Assembly: GCA_905178155.1 (NCBI GenBank)
Contig: CAJINV010000003.1
Location: 8,538,799-8,602,798, forward strand
Length of the DNA: 64,000 nucleotides
DNA from: Amoebophrya sp. A120
Lineage: Eukaryota > Sar > Dinophyceae > Syndiniales > Amoebophryaceae
Direction: 5' to 3'
Part shown: positions 24,901 to 37,756 of the stretch, piece after piece
How positions within the stretch are numbered: the stretch's first letter is position 1
Layout: each line of letters opens with the position of its first letter
Position numbers and translations under genes: made by a program
Notes under the pieces: model-generated
What the model saw: the letters and a program-made list of their open reading frames with translations, nothing else
What the model was told of the DNA's origin: nothing
Database searches by the model: none

Positions 24901-27900
24901 GGATTTCGGTGCTCGGAAAATTTGTCCTGCGCTGCTTAGAAATTCTTGGATTCCCAAGTGGCACCGAAATTGTGCATCGCAAAGCTTTCACCTTGGTGGA
25001 TTTCGATCGTGACGCTCCCATAAGTACTGGTCGTCGCCCCGGGCCCCGGTGCCGCAGCAAGCGGTAGCTGTGGTTTCGGGAAAAACGAGGGACCGCCTCC
25101 TGCGGCGGCGCCTGCACCTGCCAGTTGTGGCTTGCTAGCAGACATCGTCGTCATCGGTGACGAGGTTGACTTGTTACGGTTTTCCATGGCTGAGGCTTGC
25201 CAAAGTGCTGCGTGGAATGCGTCACTGGTAGTAGACGCAACTGCCCCGGCGCTGCTCTTGGAAGACGCAGCGGCCGCTCCTCCGGGATGCTGGCGGGGCT
25301 GTGGCTGCGAGGAATGGAGGGCGGTAGTAGAGCGCTCCAGGGGGGCAACACCCGTTTTATGGAGGAGCGCGCCTCCATCAGCAGCGGCCAGTGGTGCTGC
25401 AGCTACTACTGCTCCTGCACTAGTACTTGCAGGCGGCGGCGACGCATCGGCCTGACTAGTTGTACCGACGTCCCGCTTGGTGCTGGTCCCATTTCGCAGC
25501 TGAAAATGCAGCGCCGGAAAAAAAGCCTTTCCAACAACAGACGCGATACTTTCAGCGGGAGGTAGCCCTTCTTGTTCTCCCGACACAAGGTCCGCGTTGA
25601 ACCAGACCTCTTGACCAACAACTACGTGCCTTGGCCACACCCCTTCTGGGAGGTGGTCATGCCCGATGTCAATTTTCGGTGTCCCGAACTCCGCTGCCGC
25701 TTCCGGGCAGTCTATGCTCCCGCCGCTTCGCGAGATCCATACACCGATCCTGCCCCGGAATTCGAGCGTCTTCCGTGCGCTTTCGAGGACCTCGTCAAGT
25801 TCATCGCCCGTCGGTCCGCCGCCTCGTAACAAGCCTCCCGATGCAGGAGCGGTGCTGCTGCCACCAGTAATGGCATTAGCGGCTGCACCAGCTGGTGCGC
25901 TGTGCGGCCCGCGGTCCAGTTGATCGCCTGAAGCAAGGCTTTCGACGTCCCTCGGCTGATGATTCGCGGTCAGCTGGAAACCGTCTGCAGCGCCAGGAGG
26001 AGGTCCCCCGTGTTGCTCTCCGTGCCGTCCGGCTGTGGACGAGGCACTGCTCGAGGAAGTGGTTGGGTGTAACTGCGGATGGAGGACGTCCGTTGTCGTC
26101 GGGAGCGGACCTTTGGCGCGTTGCTGGTGCTGCTGGCTGAGCAGGAGGGGGCTCGGCTGTGGATTCCCTTTCCCGCCGCCGCTGTACAGCTGGTCCAAGG
26201 GCGTGAGGCCCAGGACCGACTTGGCCCAGGCCTTGCTCGTGCGCCGCTGGGAATCCGTGATGTCGTTGGCTTTCCGTGTAGTCAGCATGTACAGTGCCTT
26301 GAACGCCTTGCCCTTCTCCGCCGAGACCACCTGCCCGCCCCCCTTGGCGGCTAGCAAAGGCGTCGCGATGTCTTCGCCGTCGGCCATCTTGTCCATCAGC
26401 TCGTCCAAGTATCGGAGTCCAAAAGGGCAGCTCCCCCACTGTCCCTGTCCTTTGGTGGGCATCTTCACTGGTGCCCAGCAAAGGCGCAGCTAACTTATTT
26501 TGCGTGACATGATCAAATTTACGCAGGTGTTACGCACGATCGCAGATGAAGATGAAGTACTGCTTGGGCGGGTGCTGCTCCTGGATCCTGACATGCAAAC
26601 ACTGCAGCTGAAAAAAAGCAGGGCAGCTGCTGGTGGATAGGATAAATTGCCATCATTTTCTTGCAAGAAAAAACATGACAGAAAAAGACTGCGATACAAG
26701 GGGAAGGGCGGGCCGACGAGCTGTGCACTCTGATACTAAGCGTTTTCCATCGATGCGGTCCCACGCCTGCGCGCCAACTAGTTCCCGGATCACACCACGA
26801 AACCATTCGCGGCTGTCTTCACTGATAGGAATTAGCTTGGGGCTGGCGTGCCGATTCCCGCTAGTTGTACTAGCGCCGTTGGGTCGGCCGGAAAGTTGAT
26901 GCTGATCGTCCCCTGTGCCACCTGCGGTGGGAGGAAGGACCACCACGTCGCTGGTGCTGCTGCCGGCTGGAACATGTTGCGTGTTGGCGGCGTTGGAGAC
27001 AGCAGATGCCGCAGTGGCGGCGCTCCTGCTGCCCGGCCTGTTGAGGCTGACTGCGTCAAGCATACTGTCGAACGGATTCGGCAGCGCGAGCGGGACATGC
27101 GGATGTAGTGTGACGGCCTTGTGACCAAAGCCCGCGCTGTATGAGAGTGCACAATCCACCACCCTCCCACTGATTTTTTGGTCGGCATTCTTCACACGCA
27201 ACACGAGCTCTGGCAAAGCAGGCTTTCTTTACATGACAAATTGACGACCGTCGATTCTAGTGCTGTTTCGGCTTCCGGAATCTCTCATCATGCGAGGTGT
27301 GCCAAGAACAAGCATGAAGCGGGTGGCTGTGGTAGATACTTTGCATGAAGACCACAAATGAGGGGGAGGGGGAATCGTGCAATCTCATACGCTGCGGCGC
27401 CTTTCCTCCTCGTCCGTGCACGGTTTCAGAAAGAAGCTCACCCGCGTCGTTCCGTCCGAACGTAGCGCTGCCATCTGTCGTCGGTCCGCTTGCAGGGGCA
27501 CATTCTCAAACTCTGGACAACGCAAAACCAAACGCTCCGACGTTTCGCCGCTGTTACGACCTGAATGCTCAGGACCTCCGTCCTGCGCCGTGTCTCGTGC
27601 TTTGTCGTCTTTGAGCGACAAGTCTGCACGTGCAGCTGCAGGTTCAGGCGTCTCCGACTCAATCGTACCGTGGTAGAGCGTGTTTTCCGCAACTTCGAAG
27701 ACCCGCCCATCGTCGCACATTACACGTGTCTTCGGCTTGCTCAGAGGTGGTTTGGAAACCAATCCCAGCGGTGCAGCACCGGTAGGCGCAGCGCCTATTT
27801 CTCCGGTAGTTTTTGTTTTGCTGATCTCCGCGCCGTCCTCTTCCCGGCCGCGCGGTGTCAACGCGGTCGGCAGTATGCAGTGCAAATATGTCTGGGTGTG

Positions 27901-28370
27901 GACGAAGACTGCAAGGTTTAGCTTTTGGTTTATCATGCTTGGCCTGCTGCATGGTGATGGCCCACAAAGAGGACAAAGAACAAATCTGTCATGCGAGTTA
28001 CCCATGCGACCGAAAGCTGAATTTCTGTGATGCTGGTGAACAAGCAGTCTGCCATGCAGAATATTCAACGAGTATAGCTATAGGAACTCAAAAAGTTGTG
28101 GTCATGATTGGTCGTCACAACTATTGAGGCGCCCCTCGTCTAATCAGCATCATATAAAATAAGTTTAAGTTTCCAGACGCAGCAGACGTATTGATATTTG
28201 CATTTGATAGGCAGTGCGACGCCGAACAGGGTGGGCGCAGGAAGTTGCAGGTACGCGACGCAAGAAGGAGCACCTTTTGCGTCCTTGCTATATGCAAACG
28301 TGAACTCCACCTCCTCTCCGATTTCGAAGCCTTCCACTTTGGTGCCGTCGATATGGAGGTTTCAGGTGGG
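21945..28370 (-). CDS. Large low-complexity protein with cold-shock-like segments
   Basis: Exons run minus from about 28340 to the stop at 21945. 28215-about 28340 reads DGTKVEGFEIGEEVEFTFAY ... VAYLQLP, like strands 3-5 of a cold-shock/OB fold. After the 27874-28209 introner the frame continues TALTPRGREEDG to about 27385. About 26720-27216 contains SPKLIPISEDSREWFRGVIR. About 24950-26468 is Pro/Gln/Ser/Ala-rich and contains GRIGVWISRSGGSIDC and HVVVGQEVWFNADL, a second cold-shock-like piece. About 24115-24320 contains PMPLPAPVP and a GT donor. About 22970-23163 contains PADLLGQQEHDTPFMGDLYH. 21945-about 22680 ends SNTSRYALQKYLTG. By analogy with cold-shock domains I infer nucleic-acid binding. 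It may be two genes rather than one; the start codon was not found. Confidence 0.5.
27874..28209 (-). repeat. Introner with perfect 5-bp duplication (336 bp)
   Basis: The flanks are GGCAG at 27869-27873 and again at 28210-28214. The ends are inverted copies: TATGCAGTGCAAATATG... on the plus strand against TATCAAATGCAAATATC... on the minus strand, each followed by a GTCTG...TGGA block. Removing the insert and one GGCAG joins FGVALP to TALTPRGREE in frame. It has no GT-AG ends. It belongs to the same family as 39189-39460. Confidence 0.85.
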
Positions 28371-29080
28371 AAATAATGAACAAAATAGACGATCATGCTG
28401 GGACTGCTCGCATTTGTGAATGAAACGCGACGCGCCAAAACCAAAAAGTCCGCGCATTGCAGGGGGCACCTCCGTGTCGTATCTTTGCCGACCTAAACAG
28501 CATGACAAATTCGGTCTAAGAGCTAGTGAAATTCAAGTTCGCCACGCATCGCTTAGAAATGGCTGCTCCAAGTTCCACTTGTACTATTTCCTACCTGGGT
28601 GTGACACATTCATATTCGGGCACACGAAAATACAGATCCTGATCCGGGAAGAAAGGGTGCAGAGCCTTGCTCTGCAGAAACCCGTACCTGATAGGTCGTT
28701 TAATCTTGTTTAGATTTCAAAAAAGAATACGTCGTGAAAGTGACGATACATAAACATAGAATGCATTATCGTGCTACTTATCATACCCTGTTGAGTCGCC
28801 AGAAGATTTTCGATCTGAGCGAGCGAACGTCCCTAGCGAGCACCCATAGTTAGAAAGAAGCTCGGCTCCCCTTCAAAGAAAGGGCCCAGGCGAATTCAAT
28901 AAAATCAAAGAGCACAGCAATAATTTCGGAGGCCGGGGGGGATCTCCTTCAGTGGACTTCAGCACGTGCGATCAATCTCTCTTTAGTCTCAGCTATCGCG
29001 GCCTCCATGGCCTTCCGAGACGCTAAGCTGACGCCGCGAAAACCACCATCAGTGGCGAATTTCCTTAAAGAACTCCTCCC

Positions 29081-29530
29081 GCTGGAGAGCGCCGTCACTA
29101 GCGGTGCCCTCATAGGTGTACCCCACTCCCTCTTCCCCGCTGGGAAGCGCCCCGCAAAGGCGGAGTGGCACCGTTGCGCACTCAGAGCGCGCTACTAGCT
29201 GCCATTCTTTCCTGCGCAATCCCAATCCTCATCCTCCTAACTCCCTCCTCCCCGCTGGGAAGCGCCCTCATTGGTGGAGTGGCACTGGGGCGCAGTCAGA
29301 GCGCGCTGGCAGCCCGCCTTTCCTACGCAATCTTCCCAACTCCCTCTTCCCTGCTGGGAAGCACCCTCATTGGTGTAGTAGCTGCACATCTGTGGCGCAG
29401 TCAAACCAGGGTAGCTGCTGCCATTCTTTCCTACGCAATCTTCCTAGCTCCCCCTTCTCCGCTGGGAAGAACCCTTATTGGTGTTGTGGCACTGTCGTGC
29501 ACTCAGAGCGCGCTAGCAGCTACCAGCTTG
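29081..29530 (+). repeat. Tandem repeat, about 100-115 bp units
   Basis: The landmark GCTGGGAAG recurs at 29139, 29254, 29353 and 29461, with a shorter first unit at 29081. Each unit has a pyrimidine-rich lead (ACTCCCTCTTCC), the GCTGGGAAG core, CATTGGTG and a GCGCAGTCAGAGCGCGCT block. Two plus-strand frames stay open across several units, but unit lengths are not all multiples of three, so I do not call a gene. The rest of 28450-29570 shows no supported gene. Confidence 0.8.
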
Positions 29531-30137
29531 TACTTATTTCTTGACGCAAGGGCAAGAGCGACAAGGTTCTATATACTTTACTTTTTCTGAATACGTGAAT
29601 GCATTACAGCGCAAATGGAAATGTCGGACAACGTCCACGCTGGCTCTTTCCACAATCCCACCCAGAGGGGCCGCGGAACTTGAAGACCAACAACGCCACG
29701 CGTTAGGATCAGCTTCTAGGAATCATGTACCGGCCCAAATCTTTCAAATAGAAATAAGAAAGGGGGAAAACTACTCCTGCGAGTCACCCCACGAAAAGTA
29801 TCTACTTCTACAGCTACAAAGGTAGCTGTGTCATTAAGATTTTCTGATGGGGATTTTTGCATATTTGCATGGTGGTGGAGTTCGAGTTACCAAAACTCAA
29901 GAAACTGCAGCAAGTATATTGTGGACATATTACGCGCAAGTCGTAGTACCTTTGGTATGCTGGAACAAAAAAACACTTTCACAATCACGGTTTTGTAAGT
30001 TTACGTTTTGCAATACATAGCAATTGCGCGTGCGTGCGTAGAAATCTGACATGTCGTATTCTTGTTCGTTTGGGAGCAGAACGAGAACCATATAAAAACC
30101 TTGACTCCTGTGATGCATTAGCACTACTCAGTAAAAA

Positions 30138-33100
30138 CTACAATGGACGAGGAGTCTTTTTCAATTCCGATTCGCAAAATTGCACGGAACTACAAGTGGC
30201 ACAACCTAAAAGTGATTGCAGTCGTGTTTTCTTTTTGAATACTTGGCCCGGAAAACATTTTTTCACAACTCCTTTGAGAGGCTTGTGTCCGAGGTGCTGG
30301 TGCGCGAGCTCGGTGGCACGAAACGGGTCCAACCCCCGTCCGAGAAGAACTCTTCCATGCTTTACTAAAATCTCATTTTGCATCTGACGAACAAGTTCGG
30401 GTTCTGCAACAGAAAATCACTTTCACCCCTGTGCCTGTTGATCAACATTTTTTCATCCATGATGCGTGTGCAGCGTGCCCATGTTGCCAATGATGAAGAT
30501 GCAGATCCTCGCTATCATTTATTTATTCATAGTGGACAACTGTGGTAATATATACAAAAAGGAGTCTTTCTCTTTGTCTTCTGGTTGCACTGCAGATAGT
30601 TTTTAGGCAGCATCATGTAGAAATCGATAAATCAATGCCGAGTTGCAGCCAGGTGGTGACGATTTTCAAAGGATACGGCATCCAAGTGGCCAAGCACGTC
30701 ATCGGGACTTCCCAACACGGATGGGGCGACGGGGTCCGGCATTGCGTTAAAGTTCACGTCTCCAGGTATCATACAGAAACAGAATCGAGCGCGCGCTTCT
30801 TAAGATGACCGGGAAAAATCCTCCCGCGTGCAGGTGTGTAATCCTAGAAGTAGAGAAATAGAACAACAACTGCAGTAGTGAGAAAAAATTCGGCATACAG
30901 AGCAAGAACCTTCGAGCTTGTACATCTGTGAGAGAAAGTCTATGGAGTTCTAAAGCGTTTTTACGCTATCAGCTGTTACATGAGTGCGCGATGTAAGAAT
31001 AGCACGAGGGGAAGGGGGGGCTTGCAGCTCTCGCCTATAGTACAAACTCGGCACGGAGGACGTCCATGCTACGTATTCAACCCTTCGAGCATTTGTCACG
31101 CGAAGCAGCCTGATCGCGTGGATGCAGAGATAGAAATCCTGCGCGACGAATTCATGTAACGTTTGAATATTCCATAAAGTTAAGAGAAACTACATCACAA
31201 AAAACGCGGCATGCCTGAGGAAGACGCTGTGGCCTCGTCTATGTATCGACAGCGACCACGTGTGTCTATATCTGCATTGCAAATCACTTTCATCTTACAC
31301 GATCATCGAGACACTCACTTCATAATTTTCTGATTCTGTGTGATACTGTGCGTGTTTGCGGCGTGGACTGATGAGGAGCCTCGGTAGCTTTTGTCGTGCT
31401 CGTATGAAAATGGACATATTGTCCCCCTCCGCATCACCATCACTTGAGGAGCATCTGCAGCGCGACCGACAAGAGCGTTAATGTCTACGTCAACGCACTT
31501 ACGTAGAACAAAAAAAAACGTACATAGCTCCTCCTGCAGTCGTAGCATCTTCATGCTTGAGAAGTAAAGTTCGTTAACCTCACCTCACGAGTCGCGCAGA
31601 TCGCGTCTGGGCATATGGCAGCACCCGAGCCCTCCGAGCAGGCGCTTAAGCTTTAGGCCCTTGTCACATGCAAGAACTGGAAGGAAGGACGAGGAAGACT
31701 CGGACACCAGCGGTCATACATACATAGGACTTTGGATTTTGGATGAAAACTGAGCGGCGGGGGAGTCGTGATCTACTTTGATAGGTGGTCGAAGACCTGT
31801 TGCGCGGCTTTGTTTCCTCCGGTAGAGCCGGTGCTTCGTGCCGACCGTGGCGGCGGGAGCACGTCCGCGCCAGCTTTGGGAGTCTTTTTGCCTCCCGCGC
31901 TGGAAGAGCCCGGCGCGGCGGCGGCGGCGGGGACGGCGCCGCTGGATAACGAGGTCGCGTTGTTCTTGTTCAGGGTTTCCACCTTCCCCTGTTCCGTCAC
32001 GCGACCAAACAGAATGGGGGGCACCACCACTGCAGCTGCGCCGGCACGGGGCTGCGTCGAGGACGAGTTCTTACTTTTGCTAGCGTTGCCTTTGGCCGCA
32101 GCAGCTTTTTTGCTCTCCGAAAACTCGGAGCCGGACTCCATATCCATAGGCATTCCTAGTTCTTCCGCCGCAGTAGACCGTATGAAAGTGGACAAGAACT
32201 GCTCCCTCGTGTTTCCCTCAAAAGAAAAGCTAGATACGCATCTATAGACGCGACGCAAATAGCTGTTATATTATACATACACATAGAACTGGAGCTGCCT
32301 GGAGCTTTTGCAAGGCCAGTTCACGCCCAGAGTGTGGTGCTTGAGTGCTGTGGGGCTTCCTCCAGCACTTGGTAGTTGTGTATGGAAACACAAGCAGATA
32401 GGATGCGTCTGGAAGTTCGACGAGTTACTTACGATTTGGCATACATATTTATTGTATTCAATTCGTATCATTTTCATTTTGCGTGACAAGTGAGCGGGTG
32501 CACAGGTAGAGCAAGGAGTTGTGCACTATTATAGCCTGCGCTTCGGTTGGAGGCTGTTCTCCTGCGTGCCCCGTCCGGGAATGCTGTGGGACGGGTGGCG
32601 GCAATAGTTTTCCCTGCCCCGGCCCGCCCACGTGTTCGTATCCGACCCTGGGCCTCTTGCTTCCCGTGGGCGCGGTCGCATTTGTTGCAGCACCGCCGGG
32701 GTGGTTCCTTTGCTTGCTTCCCGCCGCCTTGCTGCCTTTGCCTTTCTGCGGTCTTTTTTGAGAAAAGTCGGCGTTTGTTTGTTGTTGCTGCCCTGCCGAT
32801 ATGTGAGTCGTTGTGGACCGTGTATCAAGCTGAAAAGCTGCCCACACCCTAAAAATGTCATGCATATTTATTATAATCATGCAAGAAGAAAACGGCTCGC
32901 TAACAAGAACATGCAACAATGCTAGTAGGAGTTCGCAGTGACAACTTCTGACATCATGACGCAGGGCGGCCGGGCACTTGTCATCTTGATAGGTTGGCCC
33001 ATTGTTTCTAGATGGAGACCGATCCTCACCGTCCCCGGATGAGGAGGAGGAAGAGCTGGAGGACTCCTCGGACCGCTTACGCTTTTTTGCCGGACCAGGT

Positions 33101-34905
33101 TGCGTTCCGCCAGGGGGCAACACATTCGGCGGGCCATAGCCAGCGAAGCTCATCGGGTGCCCGCTTGGTGGTGCCTGTGCTGCCGACGTGTTCGGGGAGG
33201 ACAATGCGTGCTGCTGCGGGGGTGCGACATGTTGTGGGTGCGGAGGAACTCCGCCAGGAGGGGGCGCCTGAGGTCCTCCCGGGGGAAAGTACGAATACAA
33301 CGGCGGCGGGGGAGCAGGTCCTCCGGTGCTCGATGTTGGGTCATACTGGTGTGGCGGTGGAGGTGGTGCACCGGGATGGTGGTAGGGAGGCGGAGGTGCC
33401 CCTGCTCCGGGCGGCGGGCCCGGCCCGACTTTGCCGAACGCGCCGGGTCCTCGTTGGTGGTAGAGTGCCATGCCAGGGGGTGGAGCTCCGGCAGCTGGTC
33501 CTCCTGCGGCCGCTGGTCCTGGTCCTCCTCCCCGGTACGCGGCATTGTACTTGCCGCCCGGCGGCGGGCCAGCCGGCGGTGGTCCGGCTGCTCCCCAGGC
33601 CGCGGGCGGAGCGCCTTTCGTAGCAACGGGTGGCGGTGCGACCAGCTTTCCCTTGGCGTTAGTCTTTCCGTGCTGCACCAGCCCGGGATCCAGTGCGACG
33701 TGGCCGGGCGGAAGAACTCCGCCGGGTGGCTGACCCAGGGGAACGGCGATATTTGTTCCTGGGTTGTACTGGTGGTGGTAGCTACCTTGTGGCGGTCCGT
33801 AAAAGCTCATAGTCTGCTGGGGCGGGGGGCCCGGGGCGGCTACGCCGGCGGCAGGAGGGCCGGCAAGTCCGGCACCCGGTGCCGGAGGGGGTGGCCCAGC
33901 TGCCGGCGCTCCCCCCGTATTCACGTGCGGGCGCGGGTGGTGCTGGTGCTGGCCGACCGGCGCGACCGCATTCGATGCTCCTACGACAGCCGGGTCGGCA
34001 GATACTGTTGCTCCACCTGCGTTGCCCGGCAAGCTTCCCCCCGTGCCTCCTCCTGGCAGGGCTGCAGTAACCCCTGGGGGCGCGGTGCCGGCGGCTGCTG
34101 CATTCGCCGGGCCTCCGTAGGGGTTCAGACCTTGCACTGCGCCGAGGTCTTCCTTGCTGCGCTCCTGCTGCTGTTCTTTTCGCTCTTTCTTCTTGGCTTT
34201 CTTTTCCTTCTTCTCTTGCTCCTTTTTGGCTTGCTTTTCTTCTTTCTTCTGTTTCTTTTCCTCGTCCTTCTTCTTCCGTTTTGCCTCTTTTCGAGCCTTT
34301 TTGTCGTCGTCTTCCCGGTCTTGCGCTGCGCTTGCACTGCTTCCGACGCCGGTCTTCTTGTTCGCTCCTGCGCTACCACTTTCTTCCTTGTGTGCCTCGT
34401 CAAGACTTGGAGACGGGGATCGACTGCGCTTTCCGCCAGTAGCAGCTGTAGGAATATATGCTGGCACTTCATCTTCTGCTGACGGCGCGACGGCAACACG
34501 CTTTGGCGGCAGCGGTACTAGGGGCAACTTCCTCAGCGATGTCGAAGTAGAACCCGCTTGCTCGCCCACGCCCTCCGCCATTTGGGGGGGCGCTGTCTCA
34601 TCATCCGGCGTTCGTGCTGGACCCGCGGCCGTGCGCGCGATTACAGGAACATTCCTCCGACGGCGACCCGGGACCTCCATTGCTCCTTCTTCAAACGTCG
34701 TGGACTCGCACTTCCTTCCGTTGCTGAAGATGTGTGCGCGTCTACCTTGCAGCACGGGTTATTCTGGGTCAGGGCCAGACAGTAGAGTACTTGAGTGGTA
34801 CCGTAGCCCTTGTTCCTGAGCCAAAAATAGCAGCTGTTTTCTTTTCGCAATCGCTGGATATCAGCCACGGATCGGCGGATAGGATCCAGCCAACACGGAG
34901 CTTAT
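30138..34905 (-). CDS. Lys/Glu-rich and Pro-rich protein, possibly RNA-associated
   Basis: Exon candidates: about 34750-34905 (RLRKENSCYFWLRNKGYG, GT donor); 32992-34745, with an Arg-rich start, GGKRSRSPSPSLDEAH, a long Lys/Glu coiled-coil-like stretch (about 34130-34320), a Gly/Pro/Ala-rich region and [16 protein letters not shown]; 32470-32822 (FSQKRPQKGKGSKAAG); 31775-32250 (GNTREQFLSTFIRSTAAEEL); 31320-31554; 30625-30778 (MPDPVAPSVLGSPDDVLGHL); and 30240-30410 (RVLLGRGLDPFRATELAHQH). Another possible exon lies at 29575-29700. RS-like and Lys-rich blocks are common in splicing and chromatin proteins, but I recognise no catalytic domain. The 32823-32991 insert lies within the long exon. Order and strand support one gene; not all junctions are verified. 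Confidence 0.5.
32823..32991 (-). repeat. Small introner-like insert (169 bp)
   Basis: On the minus strand it starts TATCAAGATGACAAGTGCCC and ends with the inverse of TATCAAGCTGAAAAGCTGCC. The flanks share AC, and removal joins GPT to RSTTTH in frame. The longer direct repeat is imperfect. It is also open in frame, so retention would not break the ORF; the translated insert is hydrophobic and unlike its low-complexity surroundings. Confidence 0.55.
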
Positions 34906-37756
34906 AATTTCAAATTTGTTCTGGCGTTGATGTTCCTACTACTTTCGCTTGGTATTATTCTGGCGTTACTACGCAGTATTCGTATAATATTGTCACGACT
35001 TCGACGGGTTCGGCCTCATCAGCTTCTGTGCCTGCTTTAGTGCTCGCGACTGTGCTGGCAGGTCCGCCGACTTTTCACTTTTGACAGCCCGCAGGAGCAC
35101 CCTCATCATCTATAACCTCGCAAGCTACAACTTCATCGCGCTTTTCTTAAAATAGAAAACAATAGCTTGATGTTAGCTTCTATCTACTCAGTCACCGCCA
35201 CCGCTCGCATTGTAGTGCGAGACAAGCTTCGTCTTCGTGTCGCTCCGTAAGCATAAAACTGCCCTCAATAATGGCTTCTCTCTCGGCGTTTTCGTCTAAC
35301 TGTTCTTATTCCATCATCTGTATAAAATTAAAACGCAAGAACATACAGTTACAGAAAAATAAATCAAAGAAGTCAGTGGCAATTTCTTCTCGATCCTATT
35401 CGTACTTTCAATGAGTCTGCAGCTGCGTGAAACAATGATCCACGACTGGTGCGCGGTAGCAACAACATCGAACAACTGCTCTGTTGGTTGAAAGGCACTA
35501 CATAAAAGAAACCTGCTAGAAGTGCTGTCGTTAGAAATAAAATGCGTCGCTGTGGTGATAAAATCAAAATGTTATATCGAGGCAAAGAAATAATATAGGG
35601 CTCCTTGATGTCTGCGATCATGTACTGAATCAACGAACACGATCAAATTGATTTCACACTTACGATAATCTATAATTTGACTTCAGCCAGCGCACTCTGG
35701 TGTATTATGTAGTAGTGATCGATGCTAGATCTCTGGAAGTATCCATTAGTTGCGCAGCGTCATTTATTTAAAGTACTTAGCATCAATATTCTTGTTCATC
35801 TTCAAGCACAGAACAGAAACTCAGACTCGCTGCGCTCATCTATCGTCCTCCCTCACCACAACTCAGAAAAGGCACCCCAGAAATGTCACCACCTAGTTCG
35901 GCCCGTTCACTTCGTTACCGCGGAGCAATAGGACTTCGAGACCAGCAGTACGTCAACGACTGCAATGCGCCGCAGCGCAGGAGCAAGGAAGTCCCGACTC
36001 TTCCCAGTTGCAGCACGATAACGCTCGTCACTTATGTCATCCACTACTTCGGTCAATACATCGTACTAGAATCCGAATGCTAATACTATATACATATTCA
36101 TATTCTGTTAAGCGGAACCGTGACCATCGCCACCCCCGCCTGTCCGGCCTGAACCGCCAGCGGGCGAGCAACTGGAAATGCGCCACCCTGTGTTCGCTGC
36201 AGTACTTCCAGGACATTCATCAGGGAAACACTGTTCTAATTTTTAGACATGTCGAACGCACTGCGCGCGAGCAGTCAAAGCCTGGCCCCTTTTATAGGGG
36301 GGGCTCGGGGCTCCGCGTTAGCAAAGAGGCAGAACTCGCAATCCGTTCAAGGCGGGCACCAAATCTGTCCGGACGAAGTCAGTGCGTGCCAGAAGAAGTA
36401 GTGTCTCAATTGCAATATTTACTTCCGTGCGAAATTTTTCCGGTGCGGTTTCATTTATCTGCCGAAGGGAAATGATTTTATAAACCAATTTGCCGCTCAT
36501 CTTGCGCCCATAATCCGGGAGGCTGCAGCGTCGAAGTGTTTGCTTATTTATTATATACATCAAGACATACATGATCTGGTGAAAACCTACTTCGAATCCT
36601 CGCGCCAGCACTTCGCTTGTTTTCATGATGATCAGCCAAGTTATTTCAGCACTCTCCTCAAACACTGGCGATCAGTTCCGAAGACTCGCGGATCAGGCCC
36701 AATGCTTCAAGACGTGGATGATATGCCGTGCACCAAATAAAACGTCCCCAGCTTCCCGATCATGTTGTTATGCAAATCTGAGGCCCAGGCCGCCTCGATT
36801 CGCAAGATGCTGCCTCCTTCTGCGGATTTTGCAGCACGGAGTTACCTTCCGAGGCCCGGTCGGCTGCGCCCCCCCCCCCCCCCCCCCCCCGGGGAGCGTA
36901 TCCCGGCAGGATCCCTTGCGGACCCCTTTGCTACGAGCAGGAATGCGTCTTTTCGCCTTGCCCAAATTCCTTTTCCTCCTGATACTAATTCAAAAATCAT
37001 TATCAATATGTAATTGTAATATCCATGATGGGCTGTCTTGCTTCACTTTCTGAGGGCGCCGCCAGCCCACTTCTCTTGTTGTTATTGATCTTGTAAGTAA
37101 CTGCTGCTGCTTAGTGGATGAAAAAAGGCTCGGAGCTTAGTGGATGAAAAAGAGCTCGAAGGCGGCCGAACTTGAAAAAAATCTAAGGGGCATAGCCATA
37201 TTTTCTTGTCTTTATCATACTAACAAAAAAGCAAAGTCCAGCCTTTTGGCGTAACCCTCGTCACGAAATAAAGTTGGAGTTTGTAGTGATTATTTCTTAG
37301 TTGCAGGGACGGAAGAGCGTGACGACGAAAAAAAAAGACAAACCCTGCGTCGCTTCGTTTCTTCCTCAGTCTGGGATCAACACAATCACGATCACAGGTC
37401 CAATCGAGCTACGAGAAATATTCTTCAACGGGAGCTTCCCGTAGTACGACAAAAGGCAGTCGCACACACAGAAGCCAACTGGCGCTGTCGTTGTGCTTAG
37501 TTGATAAAAAAAGATAAACGCCGTCCTTTGCTTCTCATAATTTGATATATCATATATCCTACTTATTTTGCTCTACCGAGGCAGCTTCCTTGGTTTGATC
37601 TCTCGAAATATCATTACCAAAATTCTATTTTAGTCACTAGCAGCGCGCACACTAATCCTAATGTACGTACGTGGCGACGGCGGGCAGAAGTTATCGCCTA
37701 GTAGATCTCATAGCAGGCAAGGATGTCGAAAATGATTGCGGGAACATAAAAAAAAA
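34906..37756. other. Gene-poor stretch with weak exon candidates
   Basis: No domain is recognised. The best coding-like pieces are on the minus strand near 36330-36450 (NETAPEKFRTEVNIAIETLL) and 36600-36730 (YHPRLEALGLIRESSELIAS); they may be exons of one small gene, but splice sites are not convincing. Short AT-rich stretches otherwise dominate. Confidence 0.25.
36869..36890 (+). repeat. Homopolymer run of 22 C
   Basis: Twenty-two consecutive C followed by GGGG. Its length may be a sequencing or assembly estimate. Confidence 0.9.
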